Positions 8,637 through 17,388 of a stretch of 64,000 nt of DNA are shown here, piece by piece (within the stretch, counting starts at the first letter, position 1; each line of letters opens with the position of its first letter). Below the pieces are notes generated by a model. The model saw nothing but the letters and a program-made list of their open reading frames with translations, did no database searches and was not told the DNA's origin. Where the stretch lies: contig NZ_KB894766.1 of NCBI RefSeq assembly GCF_000374625.1, positions 62,001 through 126,000 on the forward strand. The letters run 5' to 3'. Position numbers and translations under genes: made by a program. Origin of the DNA: Allobrachymonas chironomi DSM 19884. GTDB taxonomy: Bacteria > Pseudomonadota > Gammaproteobacteria > Burkholderiales > Burkholderiaceae_C.

Positions 8637-9502
8637 GGCTGCTCCTTCCGGCCGGACAGGCCCAGATCGGCCGCCAAATCGGGGCCGGGGTAGTGGAAAC
8701 GCACCGGGCCTTCCGGCTCGGCGTGCACGAACTGGTGTACCAGCGGATCGCTGCTGTTGCGGATCTCTTGCGGCGTACCCTGGGCAGCGATGCCGCCATT
8801 GGCCAGGATCACCAGGTGGTCGGCAATGTGGAAGGTTTCTTCCAGATCATGCGACACGATGATGCTGGTCAGGCCCATGGAGTCGTTCAGCCGGCGGATC
8901 AGGCGCGCGATGGTCCCCAGCGAGATCGGGTCCAGGCCGGCGAAGGGCTCGTCGTACATGACCAGTTCGGGATCGAGCGCAATGGCGCGTGCCAGCGCGA
9001 CACGCCGCGCCATGCCGCCGGAAATCTCGCTCGGCATCAGGTCACGCGCACCACGCAGGCCGACGGCATGCAGCTTCATCAGCACGATGTCGCGGATCAT
9101 GGATTCGGACAGGCGGGCGTGTTCGCGCAGCGGGAAGGCCACGTTGTCGAACACGCTCATGTCGGTGAACAGGGCACCAAACTGGAACAGCATGCCCATG
9201 CGGCGGCGCAGCGCGTACAACTCCTGTTGCGACAACTGGCCGACATCCTGGCCGCCGAGCAGCACCTGGCCCTGCTGGGCACGCTGCTGGCCGCCAATCA
9301 GGCGCAGCACCGTGGTCTTGCCACCACCGGATGCCCCCATGATGGCCGTGACCTTGCCGCGTGGCACCTCGAGCGACACGTCATCCAGGATCTTGCGCCC
9401 GCCGTCATAGCCGAAATGCACATGCCGCAGCGCGACCAGCGCCGTGGACGGCGCAGCCGACTCCGTTCCCGCCTGCGGGGAAAGTTGCGAAGTTTCTTGC
9501 AT
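8633..9502 (-). CDS. mlaF: MlaF, ATPase subunit
   Basis: A 289-residue ABC ATPase that powers the Mla phospholipid transporter. It shows Walker A 'GASGGGKTT', Q-loop 'MLFQFGALFTDMSVFDNVAF', the signature 'SGGMARRVALARAIA', Walker B 'LVMYDEPFAGLDP' and the switch His in 'IIVSHDLEET'. First gene of the minus-strand operon mlaF-E-D-A-C-B. About 22 residues precede the ABC core, and the C-terminal ~40 residues extend past it, a region that in MlaF reaches the neighbouring subunit. Confidence 0.94.
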   Translation of the reverse strand: MQETSQLSPQAGTESAAPSTALVALRHVHFGYDGGRKILDDVSLEVPRGKVTAIMGASGGGKTTVLRLIGGQQRAQQGQVLLGGQDVGQLSQQELYALRRRMGMLFQFGALFTDMSVFDNVAFPLREHARLSESMIRDIVLMKLHAVGLRGARDLMPSEISGGMARRVALARAIALDPELVMYDEPFAGLDPISLGTIARLIRRLNDSMGLTSIIVSHDLEETFHIADHLVILANGGIAAQGTPQEIRNSSDPLVHQFVHAEPEGPVRFHYPGPDLAADLGLSGRKEQP

Positions 9503-9607
9503 CGGACGATTCTAGTGGTTTTACCGATTGGCAGTTCACGTCATGACTTGACCTGTTGCGCCAATGGTCCATTTCCGGACGTGATTCACAGTCGGCTGAC
9601 GGCTGAC

Positions 9608-10960
9608 TCAGCCCACCAGCACCTCGCCTCGCAGCGAGTGCGGCAGCGCCTCGGTGATGCGCACATCGATCATCTGGCCGAGCAGACGGTCGCGGCCGGG
9701 CCCGGCGGCAAAGTTGACGATGCGGTTGCAGGCGGTGCGGCCCATCAGCTCTTCGGGGTTCTTGCGCGAGGGGCCTTCGACCAGGATGCGCTGCACGGTG
9801 CCGACACGGCTGGCACTGATGGCGCGCACGTTCTGCTCGATGGTGGCCTGCAGGTGCTGCAGGCGCTTGAGCTTGACTTCGTGCGGGGTGTCATCATGCA
9901 GGTTGGCGGCCGGCGTGCCGGGGCGCGGGCTGAAGATGAAGCTGAAGGAGGTGTCGTAGCCAACGTCGCCGATCAGGCGCATCATCTTCTGGAAGTCCTC
10001 TTCGGTCTCGCCAGGGAAGCCGACGATGAAGTCGCTGCTCATGGACATGTCCGGACGCACGGCGCGCAGCTTGCGAATGATGCTCTTGTACTCCATGGCG
10101 GTGTAGCCGCGCTTCATCGCCATCAGGATGCGGTCGGAGCCGTGCTGCACCGGCAGGTGCAGGTGGCTGACCAGCTGCGGCACCTTGGCGTACACGTCGA
10201 TCAGGCGCTGGGTGAACTCGTTCGGGTGGCTGGTGGTGTAGCGGATGCGCTCGATGCCGGGGATATCGGCCACGTACTCGATCAGCAGGGCAAAGTCGGC
10301 GATTTCGCCGCTGTCGCCCATGGCGCCGCGGTAGGCGTTGACGTTCTGCCCCAGCAAGGTGATTTCCTTCACGCCCTGCTCGGCCAAGCCGGCCACCTCG
10401 ATCAGCACTTCCTCGAACGGGCGGCTGAACTCCTCGCCGCGCGTGTAGGGCACGACGCAATAGCTGCAGTACTTGCTGCAGCCTTCCATGATGGAAACAA
10501 AGGCCGATGCGCCCTCGACACGCGCCGGCGGCAGGTGGTCGAACTTCTCGATTTCGGGAAAGCTGATGTCGACCTGCGGCTTGTGCTGGGCGTTGCTGCT
10601 GTCGAGCAGCTCCGGCAGGCGGTGCAGGGTTTGCGGGCCGAACACCACATCCACGAACGGCGCACGCTTGATGATCTCGGCACCTTCCTGGCTGGCGACA
10701 CAGCCGCCCACGCCAATCTTCACGCCCCGGGCCTTCAGGTGCTTGACGCGGCCCAGGTCACTGAACACCTTTTCCTGCGCCTTTTCGCGCACCGAGCAGG
10801 TGTTGAACAGGATCAGGTCGGCCTCTTCGGGGTTGTCGGTCTTCTCGTAACCCTGGGCAGCGCCCAGCACATCGGCCATCTTGTCCGAGTCGTACTCGTT
10901 CATCTGGCAGCCAAAGGTTTTGATAAAGACTTTCTTGGGGGCGGTGGTGGTATCGGTCAT
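9608..10960 (-). CDS. miaB: MiaB, tRNA ms2i6A37 methylthiotransferase
   Basis: A 450-residue radical-SAM enzyme that adds a methylthio group to i6A at tRNA position 37. The N-terminal UPF0004 domain has three cluster cysteines ('[14 protein letters not shown]', 'NTCSVREKA', 'GGCVASQEG'). The radical SAM domain has CxxxCxxC in '[15 protein letters not shown]'. A C-terminal TRAM domain follows ('[21 protein letters not shown]'). Length and all six cysteines are standard. The SD AGCACC before the ATG is weak. The gene is divergent from tesB. Confidence 0.96.
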   Translation of the reverse strand: MTDTTTAPKKVFIKTFGCQMNEYDSDKMADVLGAAQGYEKTDNPEEADLILFNTCSVREKAQEKVFSDLGRVKHLKARGVKIGVGGCVASQEGAEIIKRAPFVDVVFGPQTLHRLPELLDSSNAQHKPQVDISFPEIEKFDHLPPARVEGASAFVSIMEGCSKYCSYCVVPYTRGEEFSRPFEEVLIEVAGLAEQGVKEITLLGQNVNAYRGAMGDSGEIADFALLIEYVADIPGIERIRYTTSHPNEFTQRLIDVYAKVPQLVSHLHLPVQHGSDRILMAMKRGYTAMEYKSIIRKLRAVRPDMSMSSDFIVGFPGETEEDFQKMMRLIGDVGYDTSFSFIFSPRPGTPAANLHDDTPHEVKLKRLQHLQATIEQNVRAISASRVGTVQRILVEGPSRKNPEELMGRTACNRIVNFAAGPGRDRLLGQMIDVRITEALPHSLRGEVLVG

Positions 10961-11102
10961 GGTGCTGCAGCGGTTCGTGGTGTTGATCCAGAGGCTGGGA
11001 GAAAATAAGGGAACTGCGCATTTTAATGCGAGGCCTGCAAAGGTCCAAACTTCGCATTACCATGTGGATACACCCTGTGACGTTTCTGGTAATTCCCGCC
11101 TC

Positions 11103-12050
11103 ATGTCTTCCCCCTCCCCCGATACCCCGACTTTCCTGCCGCACCAGCACAAGGTGCTGGGCGAACTGCTGCGCCTGCAACGCGATCCCGACGGCCTGCT
11201 GAGCAACGCGATTCCGGATGTGAACATCAACGGCATGCTGTTTGGCGGCCAGCTGATCGGCCAGTCCCTGATGGCCGCCTGCCAGGATCTGCCGGAAGAC
11301 CTGATTGCGCACCAGATGCAGCTGAGCTTCCTGATGCCGGGCCGCCCGGGCGCGCCGATGCGCTACGAGGTGCTGTCGCTGATGCATGGCCGCAACTTCT
11401 CGGTGCAGCAGGTGACCGGCTGGCAGAATGAGCGCCGCATCATCGTGGCCACGGTGTCCTTCCACCGCGGCGAGCTGGGCCCGACGCACCAGGTCAGGAT
11501 GCCGCAGAACGTGCCCGATCCCGAATCGCTGCCGACCATGCGCGACATGGTGCTGACCGACGAAAGCGGCCTGGTGCCAGGCCACGTGAAAGGCGCGCTG
11601 CGCCATGCCTCGATCGTGGATCTGCGCCCGCTGGACGGGCTGGATTTCCTGTTGCAGCACGTGGAAACGCACTCGTTCCGCTACTGGGTGCGCATCCGTG
11701 ACACGCTGCCGGACGATCCGCAACTGCATCTGGCCGCACTCGGCTACATGTCGGACTACTGGTTCCCGTTTACCGCCCTGTCGCCGCACTTGGACAACAA
11801 GTTCACCTCCGGCCTGTTCCTGGCCAGCCTGAACCACGGCATCTGGTTCCACAACGCCGTGCGGGCCGACCAGTGGCTGCTGGTGGACGCGCGTTGCCCG
11901 GCCACCGGCCATGGCCGGGGCCTGACCGTGGGCAATATCTTCACCCAGGACGGCACGCTGGTGGCCTCGCTGGCGCAGGAAGGCCTGCAGCGCGGCTGGG
12001 TGGCGCTGGGTAGCGACATTCTGCCGCCGGGAATGCAGACGGCAGGATGA
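11103..12050 (+). CDS. tesB: TesB-like acyl-CoA thioesterase II
   Basis: A 315-residue double-hotdog thioesterase hydrolysing acyl-CoA to free acid and CoA in the cytoplasm. Family features are 'GGQLIGQSLMAACQDLP', 'SFLMPGRPGAPMRYEVLSL' and, near the end, 'RGLTVGNIFTQDGTLVASLAQEGL', the strand carrying the Thr and Gln of the Asp-Gln-Thr active site. The ATG at 11103 is preferred over an in-frame start at 10881 that would overlap divergent miaB; residues before it are not TesB-like. The decayed ttr-like locus lies immediately downstream. Confidence 0.88.
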   Translation: MSSPSPDTPTFLPHQHKVLGELLRLQRDPDGLLSNAIPDVNINGMLFGGQLIGQSLMAACQDLPEDLIAHQMQLSFLMPGRPGAPMRYEVLSLMHGRNFSVQQVTGWQNERRIIVATVSFHRGELGPTHQVRMPQNVPDPESLPTMRDMVLTDESGLVPGHVKGALRHASIVDLRPLDGLDFLLQHVETHSFRYWVRIRDTLPDDPQLHLAALGYMSDYWFPFTALSPHLDNKFTSGLFLASLNHGIWFHNAVRADQWLLVDARCPATGHGRGLTVGNIFTQDGTLVASLAQEGLQRGWVALGSDILPPGMQTAG

Positions 12051-12071
12051 GGCTCAGGCAACACGCCTGAC

Positions 12072-12354
12072 TCAGGCGCGCTCCACGCGCACCGGCAGGC
12101 CCTGGCGCACCACGCCGCCCGACACCGTCTCCACCCAGGTGTTGACGTGGCCGTTGCGGGTGGCATCGGCAAAGCCCAGCGTGTTCAGGCAGACGCCGGT
12201 AGCCAGCTCCGGGTTGGTCGCCATGGGCTTGCCATCGACATGGTGCTCGCGCGCACCCAGTTCCCAGTGACCATAGCCATGCTCGATGGCAATCGCGCCT
12301 TGCCGGATACCGTCACGCACGATGGCCACACCGACCAGGCTGCCGCCCGGGCTG
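12072..12354 (-). pseudogene. C-terminal remnant of a TtrA-like molybdopterin oxidoreductase
   Basis: About 93 codons of a minus-strand frame match the end of the catalytic subunit of tetrathionate/thiosulfate-type molybdopterin reductases: 'IEHGYGHWELGAREH', 'VDGKPMATNPELATGVCLN' and the closing 'WVETVSGG'. These enzymes are normally around 1000 residues, so about nine tenths are missing. Similarity stops near 12350, where the antisense strand begins to read as a LuxR-type DNA-binding domain. No partner electron-transfer subunits are present. It is a relic; subfamily (TtrA versus PhsA) is from memory of the C-terminal motif. Confidence 0.7.
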
Positions 12355-12516
12355 GTGGCGCGCGGCCTGCCCAACAAGCTGGTCGCGCGCGAACTCGACA
12401 TCAGCGAAAAAACCGTGCATATCCACCGCCAGCACGTGATGGAAAAAACCGGCCTGAGCAGCGCCGCCGAACTGGCGCGGCTGATCCTGCAGGCGGATCC
12501 GCGCGGGCTGGATTGA
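12352..12516 (+). pseudogene. C-terminal HTH remnant of a TtrR/FixJ-type response regulator
   Basis: From 12352 the plus strand encodes 'LVARGLPNKLVARELDISEK' and then 'TVHIHRQHVMEKTGLSSAAE', the recognition part of a LuxR/FixJ helix-turn-helix. The receiver domain and first HTH residues are absent. Upstream codons in the same frame are the antisense of the TtrA-like remnant and make no protein sense. Tetrathionate reductase loci commonly carry a TtrS/TtrR two-component pair, so finding this fragment fused to a TtrA tail suggests one deletion removed everything between. Confidence 0.7.
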
Positions 12517-13000
12517 ATGCGCGCCCGTCAGGCGAGCTCTGCCTGTCGTCGTGGCGACACGCCGCGCGCGCTGCACGGATCAGCATCATGGCAGCGCCCG
12601 GCCGCCGGCAATTCCCACTGCCGGGCCGTGACGGCCTGGACACGCAGCCATTGCTGGTGGCTGCAGTGGTTGGTAGAAGTCACTTGGACATGTGTATGCA
12701 TCATGGGCATCATGGATATATCTCCTGGTTATCGTTATGGAAGCAGGCAAGGCTGCGCCCTGCCCGCAGTAGCGGGTGCGTCATGGAAACGGGAATGGCG
12801 GGGTGTCCGGCGCAGGCCAGGCGGGCGGACACGACAGCATCAGGGCTGTCCCACAGATCGGCATACAGGCAACAAGGCCTGCACAGGCCAGACGCACACC
12901 CGGAACAGGAAGCCGCAGGCCTCCGGTGTGCAGGGCACTCGGGCCCGCGACATGCCGCCCCTGGCCCGGGACGGCAGCTGCCCCGCATGGCGAGGGGCAA
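12517..13000. other. Gene-poor stretch beside the deletion scar
   Basis: About 480 bp between the regulator fragment and the tRNA terminator. Open frames exist on both strands (up to 168 codons plus, 96 minus), but none shows a recognisable family, a ribosome binding site or protein-like composition; they are rich in Arg, Cys, Trp and Pro. Probably noncoding debris. Confidence 0.5.
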
Positions 13001-13037
13001 ACAAAAAGGGTTTAGCCGCCTGAGCAGCTAAACCCTT
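13001..13037 (-). terminator. Rho-independent terminator of tRNA-Met
   Basis: An 11-bp perfect stem (AAGGGTTTAGC 13006-13016 with GCTAAACCCTT 13027-13037), a 10-base loop and, on the minus strand, a run of five T followed by G and T. It ends the tRNA transcript. Confidence 0.9.
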
Positions 13038-13045
13038 GACATGTC

Positions 13046-13122
13046 TGGTGGCGCTTCACGGATTCGAACCGCGGACCTGTGGATTATGATTCCATCGCTC
13101 TAACCGACTGAGCTAAAGCGCC
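13046..13122 (-). tRNA. tRNA-Met (anticodon CAT, elongator type)
   Basis: A 77-base cloverleaf on the minus strand with the 3' CCA encoded. The acceptor stem GGCGCTT pairs with AAGCGCC, the D-arm is GCTCAGTCGGTTAGAGC, and the anticodon loop ATCATAA gives CAT. The T-arm is GCGGTTCGAATCCGT. The first acceptor pair is G-C rather than the unpaired C of initiators, so this is not tRNA-fMet. A lysidine-modified tRNA-Ile with CAT cannot be fully excluded, but elongator Met fits the acceptor stem. A -10-like TACAAT (minus) lies at 13133-13138. Confidence 0.93.
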
Positions 13123-13189
13123 GAAGATCGACATTGTAGCAGTATTTTGGCCGGCGTGTCACAAAAATGTGCTGCCGACCCAAAAAAAA

Positions 13190-13969
13190 TCAGTTGTTGG
13201 TGAAGTTCGCCGGACGCTTCTCGACGAAGGCGGCCATGCCTTCCTTCTGGTCGTTGGTGGCAAACAGGCTGTGGAACAGGCGACGCTCGAACCACACGCC
13301 GTCGTTCAGCGAGCCTTCAAAGGCGCGGTTCACGGCTTCCTTGGCAGCGTACACGGTCAGGCGTGGCATGCTGGCGATCAGCAGGGCGGCACCCAGGGTT
13401 TCTTCCATCAGCTTGTCCAGCGGCACCACGCGGCTCACCAGGCTGGCGCGCTCGGCTTCCTCGGCGTTCATCATGCGCGCGGTCAGGCACATGTCCATGG
13501 CCTTGCTCTTGCCCACGGCGCGCGGGAGGCGCTGCGTACCGCCGGCACCGGGAATCACGCCCAGCTTGATTTCCGGCTGGCCGAACTTGGCATTGTCGGC
13601 AGCGATGATGAAGTCGCACATCATGGCCAGCTCACAGCCGCCACCCAGGGCGTAGCCACTCACGGCAGCAATCACCGGCTTGCGGATGGTGCGGATGCCT
13701 TCCCAGTTGCGGGTGATGTAGTCACCGCCGTAGGCATCGGCAAAGTTGTAGGAAGCCATGGCACCGATGTCGGCACCTGCGGCAAACGCCTTTTCGCTGC
13801 CGGTCACGACGATACAGCCGATCTTGTCGTCAGCGTCAAACGCCTTCAGCGCCGCGCCCAGCTCGTCCATCAGGGTGTCGTTCAGGGCGTTCAGGGCCTT
13901 GGGGCGGTTCAGCGTGACAATGCCGACCTTCTCGCCTTCCACGCGGGTTTCAATGCAGGTATAGCTCAT
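13190..13969 (-). CDS. Enoyl-CoA hydratase
   Basis: A 259-residue crotonase-fold protein hydrating 2-enoyl-CoA in beta-oxidation-type pathways. The first oxyanion-hole segment is '[12 protein letters not shown]' and the second '[18 protein letters not shown]'. Catalytic-region motifs are '[20 protein letters not shown]', with both expected Glu residues. A good SD (GGAGAG) precedes the ATG. It stands alone, divergent from rodA, and the shared upstream region holds a perfect 14-bp palindrome over its likely -35. Specificity (short-chain versus phenylacetate or branched-chain) cannot be read from sequence. Confidence 0.9.
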   Translation of the reverse strand: MSYTCIETRVEGEKVGIVTLNRPKALNALNDTLMDELGAALKAFDADDKIGCIVVTGSEKAFAAGADIGAMASYNFADAYGGDYITRNWEGIRTIRKPVIAAVSGYALGGGCELAMMCDFIIAADNAKFGQPEIKLGVIPGAGGTQRLPRAVGKSKAMDMCLTARMMNAEEAERASLVSRVVPLDKLMEETLGAALLIASMPRLTVYAAKEAVNRAFEGSLNDGVWFERRLFHSLFATNDQKEGMAAFVEKRPANFTNN

Positions 13970-14036
13970 GGGGGTGTCTCTCCTCTAGATCATGGGGGGA
14001 TATCGATGATTCCACCTGCACTATAAACGACAACGG

Positions 14037-14050
14037 TGACGTATACGTCA
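14037..14050. promoter_or_regulatory. Perfect 14-bp palindromic operator candidate
   Basis: TGACGTATACGTCA is its own reverse complement. It lies 68 bp upstream of the enoyl-CoA hydratase start (minus) and 47 bp upstream of rodA (plus). A minus-strand -10-like TATAGT at about 14020-14025 would place the palindrome over the -35 region of the hydratase promoter. The site resembles operators of acyl-CoA-catabolism regulators (MerR-type LiuR, TetR-type), but no regulator gene is adjacent. Confidence 0.5.
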
Positions 14051-14097
14051 GTTGCGCACGCGGCAGACGGCCACAATAGCTGGGATAATCTTGCGCC

Positions 14098-15252
14098 ATG
14101 TCTGCTGTCATCGACAAGCCCCCTTTCTGGCGTACCGCCCTGTCCCTGTTCAAGGGCTTTGACGGCTGGCTTGCGCTGGCCATTCTGCTGCTGATGGGCA
14201 TCGGCCTGACGGCCATGTACTCCTCCGGTTTCGACCATGGCACGCGCTTTGTCGACCACGGCCGCAACATGCTGCTGGCCTGGGGCATCATCCTGACCGT
14301 GGCCATGGTGCCGCAACAGCGGCTGCAGCAGCTGGCGCTGCCGCTCTACACCCTGGGCGCGGTGCTGCTGGTCGCGGTGCTGCTGTTCGGCATTACCAAG
14401 AAGGGCGCCACGCGCTGGATCAATATCGGCATCGTGATCCAGCCCAGCGAGCTGCTCAAGATTGCTGCGCCGATGATGCTGGCCTGGTGGTTCCAGCGCC
14501 GCGAAGGCACACCGCAGACCATGGATTACGTGATCGCCTTCGGCCTGCTGCTGCTGCCGGTCGGCCTGATCATGAAACAGCCTGACCTGGGCACCGCCCT
14601 GCTGGTGCTGATGACCGGCGCCTCGGTGATCTTCTTTGCCGGCCTGAGCTGGAAACTGGTACTGCCGCCCATCATGCTGGGCGCCATCGCCATCACCCTG
14701 CTGGTCTGGAATGGCGATGCCCTGTGCCAGCCCGGGGTCGACTGGCATGTGCTGCACGAATACCAGCGCCAGCGCGTCTGCACCCTGCTCGACCCGACGC
14801 GCGACCCGCTCGGCAAGGGCTTCCACATCCTGCAGGGCATGATCGCCATCGGCTCCGGCGGCGTCTGGGGCAAGGGTTTCATGCAGGGCACGCAAACCCA
14901 TCTGGAATTCATTCCGGAGCGCACCACCGACTTCATCTTTGCCGCCTATTCGGAGGAGTTCGGCTTTCTCGGCAACATCGTGCTGCTGCTGGCCTTCATC
15001 TTCCTGGTGGCGCGCATCTTCATCATCGCCGCCCAGGCCAGCACGCGCTTTGGCCGGCTGATGGCCGGCTCCATCGGCGTGATGTTCTTCACCTACAGCT
15101 TTGTCAATATGGGCATGGTCAGCGGCATTCTGCCGGTGGTGGGCGTGCCGCTGCCCTTCATCAGCTATGGCGGTACCGCCATGGTCACGCTGGGGCTGTC
15201 ACTCGGCATCCTGTTCTCGATTGCGCGTGACCGGCGCACCTTCCACAGCTGA
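14098..15252 (+). CDS. rodA: RodA, SEDS peptidoglycan glycosyltransferase
   Basis: A 384-residue polytopic inner-membrane protein that polymerises lipid II during lateral wall growth with its partner PBP2. About ten membrane helices are visible. SEDS signatures include 'ERTTDFIFAAYSEEFGF', containing the catalytic Asp, and 'GVPLPFISYGGTAMVTLGLS' near the C-terminus. Length matches the family. Unlike the usual mreBCD-mrdA-rodA cluster, no mre or PBP2 gene adjoins it here; neighbours are an enoyl-CoA hydratase and yegP. Confidence 0.95.
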   Translation: MSAVIDKPPFWRTALSLFKGFDGWLALAILLLMGIGLTAMYSSGFDHGTRFVDHGRNMLLAWGIILTVAMVPQQRLQQLALPLYTLGAVLLVAVLLFGITKKGATRWINIGIVIQPSELLKIAAPMMLAWWFQRREGTPQTMDYVIAFGLLLLPVGLIMKQPDLGTALLVLMTGASVIFFAGLSWKLVLPPIMLGAIAITLLVWNGDALCQPGVDWHVLHEYQRQRVCTLLDPTRDPLGKGFHILQGMIAIGSGGVWGKGFMQGTQTHLEFIPERTTDFIFAAYSEEFGFLGNIVLLLAFIFLVARIFIIAAQASTRFGRLMAGSIGVMFFTYSFVNMGMVSGILPVVGVPLPFISYGGTAMVTLGLSLGILFSIARDRRTFHS

Positions 15253-15270
15253 ACCGCACTTGTCTGCCAG

Positions 15271-15293
15271 CTTGCGTGACATATGCACGCAAG
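15271..15293. repeat. Inverted repeat downstream of rodA
   Basis: CTTGCGTG (15271-15278) and CACGCAAG (15286-15293) form perfect 8-bp arms around 7 bases. No T-run follows, so it is a weak terminator candidate at best; it could also be an operator for yegP. Confidence 0.4.
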
Positions 15294-15335
15294 TACCTGT
15301 TCCACTGCCGATTTTTTCGTCTTACCATAGGCGCG

Positions 15336-15373
15336 CAGACCTGTCTGGCAGGGGCCGGACACAGGTGTCTGCA
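15336..15373 (+). promoter_or_regulatory. Stem-loop in the yegP 5' region
   Basis: GCAGACCTGT (15336-15345) can pair with ACAGGTGTCTGC (15362-15373), leaving a 2-base bulge on the 3' arm. The hairpin ends about 20 bases before the yegP ATG and just upstream of its SD (CAGGAGACG), a position where it could influence initiation. Confidence 0.4.
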
Positions 15374-15393
15374 CCTTCCCACAGGAGACGCAC

Positions 15394-15735
15394 ATGGCAG
15401 GCCAGTTCGATCTGAAAAAATCCAGCAACGGCAAGTTCTTCTTCACGCTCAAGGCCAGCAACGGCCAGGCCATCCTGAGCAGCGAGATGTACGAAACCCG
15501 TGCCAGCGCCAGCAAGGGCATCGCCTCGGTGCAGAAGAATGCGGCCGATGCCGCGCGCTTCCAGCGTCTGGAAGGCAAGGATGGTTCGCCCTACTTCGTG
15601 CTCAAGGCCGCCAACCACCAGATCATCGGGCAAAGCCAGATGTACAAGAGTGAAGCCTCGCGCGACAACGGCATCGAATCGGTGATGAAGCACGCCCCCG
15701 ATGCCAGCGTCAACGACCTGACCGTCGCGGACTGA
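15394..15735 (+). CDS. YegP-like tandem DUF1508 protein
   Basis: A 113-residue protein made of two DUF1508 repeats. Repeat 1 is about residues 5-50 ('GKFFFTLKASNGQAILSSEM') and repeat 2 about residues 55-102 ('SPYFVLKAANHQIIGQSQMY'). Each has the F-x-L-K-A-x-N-x-Q-x-I pattern. E. coli YegP has the same two-repeat form, and the family is small, soluble and functionally undefined. A good SD precedes the ATG. It is monocistronic between rodA and tldD. Confidence 0.88.
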   Translation: MAGQFDLKKSSNGKFFFTLKASNGQAILSSEMYETRASASKGIASVQKNAADAARFQRLEGKDGSPYFVLKAANHQIIGQSQMYKSEASRDNGIESVMKHAPDASVNDLTVAD

Positions 15736-15828
15736 TTCGCCCGGCCCCGCACGCCATCCCCCCGGCTGGCGTCGGATATCCGCTCCACACTGCTGGAGCG
15801 GTGGTGCATCTGCGCCTACAATCCGCCC

Positions 15829-17349
15829 ATGAACCTGACCAGCGTCCAGTCTGCGGCCATGCCCGCGCCTACATCCAAGAACACCCGCCAGCCCCTGGAG
15901 ATTGCCGAATCACTGCTGCTGGCTCCCTTTGATCTGAGCCCGGCACAGCTGCACAAGGTGCTGGCCAGCATGCGCTCGCGCGGCGTCGATGATGCCGACC
16001 TGTATTTCCAGTACACCTGCAGCGAAGGCTGGAGTCTGGAAGAAGGCATCGTCAAGACCGGCAGTTTCAGCATCGACCAGGGTGTCGGTGTGCGTGCCGT
16101 GGCGGGCGAAAAAACCGCTTTTGCCTATTCCGATGACATTTCCCTGGCCTCGCTGAAAGATGCCGCACGCACCGTGCGCACCATCGGTTCGGCCGGCCAG
16201 AACGGCCGCATCAAGGTTGCCCCGGCGAGCAAGATCGGCAAGCTGTCCAGGAGCCGCCGCCTCTACACGCCCGAGAATCCGATCCTGACGCTGGACAGCA
16301 GCGCCAAGATCCAGCTGCTGGAGCGCATCGAGGGCATGGCACGCGCCAAGGATGCGCGCGTCAAGCAGGTGATGGCCGGTCTGGCCGGCGAATACGACGT
16401 GGTCCTGGTGGCACGTGCCGACGGCAAGCTGGCCGCCGATGTCCGCCCGCTGATCCGGCTGAGCCTGACGGTGATCGTGGAGCAGAAGATTGGCGGTACG
16501 GTGCGCCGCGAAGTCGGTTCGGCCGGCGGCGGTGGCCGTCTGGGCATGGACTATTTCGATGATGTCCTGCTGCAGCAGTACGTGGATGAAGCCGTGGGTG
16601 CCGCGCTGACCAACCTGGAAGCGCGCCCGGCCCCGGCCGGCCAGATGGACGTGGTGCTCGGCTCCGGCTGGCCCGGCGTGCTGATCCACGAAGCCGTCGG
16701 CCACGGCCTGGAAGGCGACTTCAACCGCAAGGGCAGCAGCGCCTTTGCCGGCCGCATCGGCGAGCGCGTGGCAGCCAAGGGCGTGACGGTGCTGGACGAT
16801 GGCACCCTGCCCGACCGCCGCGGCAGCCTGAACGTGGATGACGAAGGCCACGCCACGCGCCAGACCGTGCTGATCGAGGACGGCATTCTCAAGGGCTACC
16901 TGCAGGACCGCATGAACGCACGCCTGATGGGCGGCAAATCCACCGGCAACGGCCGCCGCGAAAGCTACGCCCATCTGCCAATGCCGCGCATGACCAATAC
17001 CTACATGCTGGACGGTCAGGAAGAGCCCGAAGCCATTATCGGCAGCCTCAAGCGCGGCCTGTATGCAACCAACTTCGGCGGCGGCCAGGTGGATATCACC
17101 AGCGGCAAGTTCGTGTTCTCGGCCAGCCAGGCCTGGTGGGTGGAAGACGGCAAGCTGCAGTATCCGGTCAAGGGGGCCACGCTGATCGGCAACGGCCCGG
17201 ACGCCCTGACCCGCGTCAGCATGATCGGCAACGACATGCGGCTGGACAGCGGTGTCGGCACCTGCGGCAAGGAAGGCCAGAGCGTGCCGGTTGGCGTTGG
17301 CCAGCCGACCATGCGCATCAACGGTCTGACGGTTGGCGGCACGGCGTGA
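15829..17349 (+). CDS. tldD: TldD metalloprotease subunit
   Basis: A 506-residue zinc metalloprotease subunit that works with TldE/PmbA as a cytoplasmic heterodimer cleaving unfolded peptides; in E. coli it matures microcin B17. The metal-binding HExxxH is in 'GVLIHEAVGHGLEGDF'. Other TldD marks are 'YFQYTCSEGWSLEEGIVKTG' (N-terminal domain) and 'GGGQVDITSGKFVFSASQAW'. It is about 25 residues longer than E. coli TldD because of the N-terminus; an internal ATG (MPAPTSKN) is an alternative start. No tldE is in the window. Confidence 0.93.
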   Translation: MNLTSVQSAAMPAPTSKNTRQPLEIAESLLLAPFDLSPAQLHKVLASMRSRGVDDADLYFQYTCSEGWSLEEGIVKTGSFSIDQGVGVRAVAGEKTAFAYSDDISLASLKDAARTVRTIGSAGQNGRIKVAPASKIGKLSRSRRLYTPENPILTLDSSAKIQLLERIEGMARAKDARVKQVMAGLAGEYDVVLVARADGKLAADVRPLIRLSLTVIVEQKIGGTVRREVGSAGGGGRLGMDYFDDVLLQQYVDEAVGAALTNLEARPAPAGQMDVVLGSGWPGVLIHEAVGHGLEGDFNRKGSSAFAGRIGERVAAKGVTVLDDGTLPDRRGSLNVDDEGHATRQTVLIEDGILKGYLQDRMNARLMGGKSTGNGRRESYAHLPMPRMTNTYMLDGQEEPEAIIGSLKRGLYATNFGGGQVDITSGKFVFSASQAWWVEDGKLQYPVKGATLIGNGPDALTRVSMIGNDMRLDSGVGTCGKEGQSVPVGVGQPTMRINGLTVGGTA

Positions 17350-17388
17350 CCGAATCCACATGTCAGGCCGGAAATTGCATTTCCGACC

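Noticed and set aside
12517-13023. A 168-codon frame next to the deletion scar
   Set aside because: No SD, many Cys, Trp and Arg, no family resemblance, and it runs into the tRNA terminator.
13046-13122. Calling the CAT-anticodon tRNA an initiator or a tRNA-Ile2
   Set aside because: The acceptor stem starts with a paired G, unlike initiators, and overall sequence fits elongator Met better than Ile2; Ile2 is kept only as a minor alternative.
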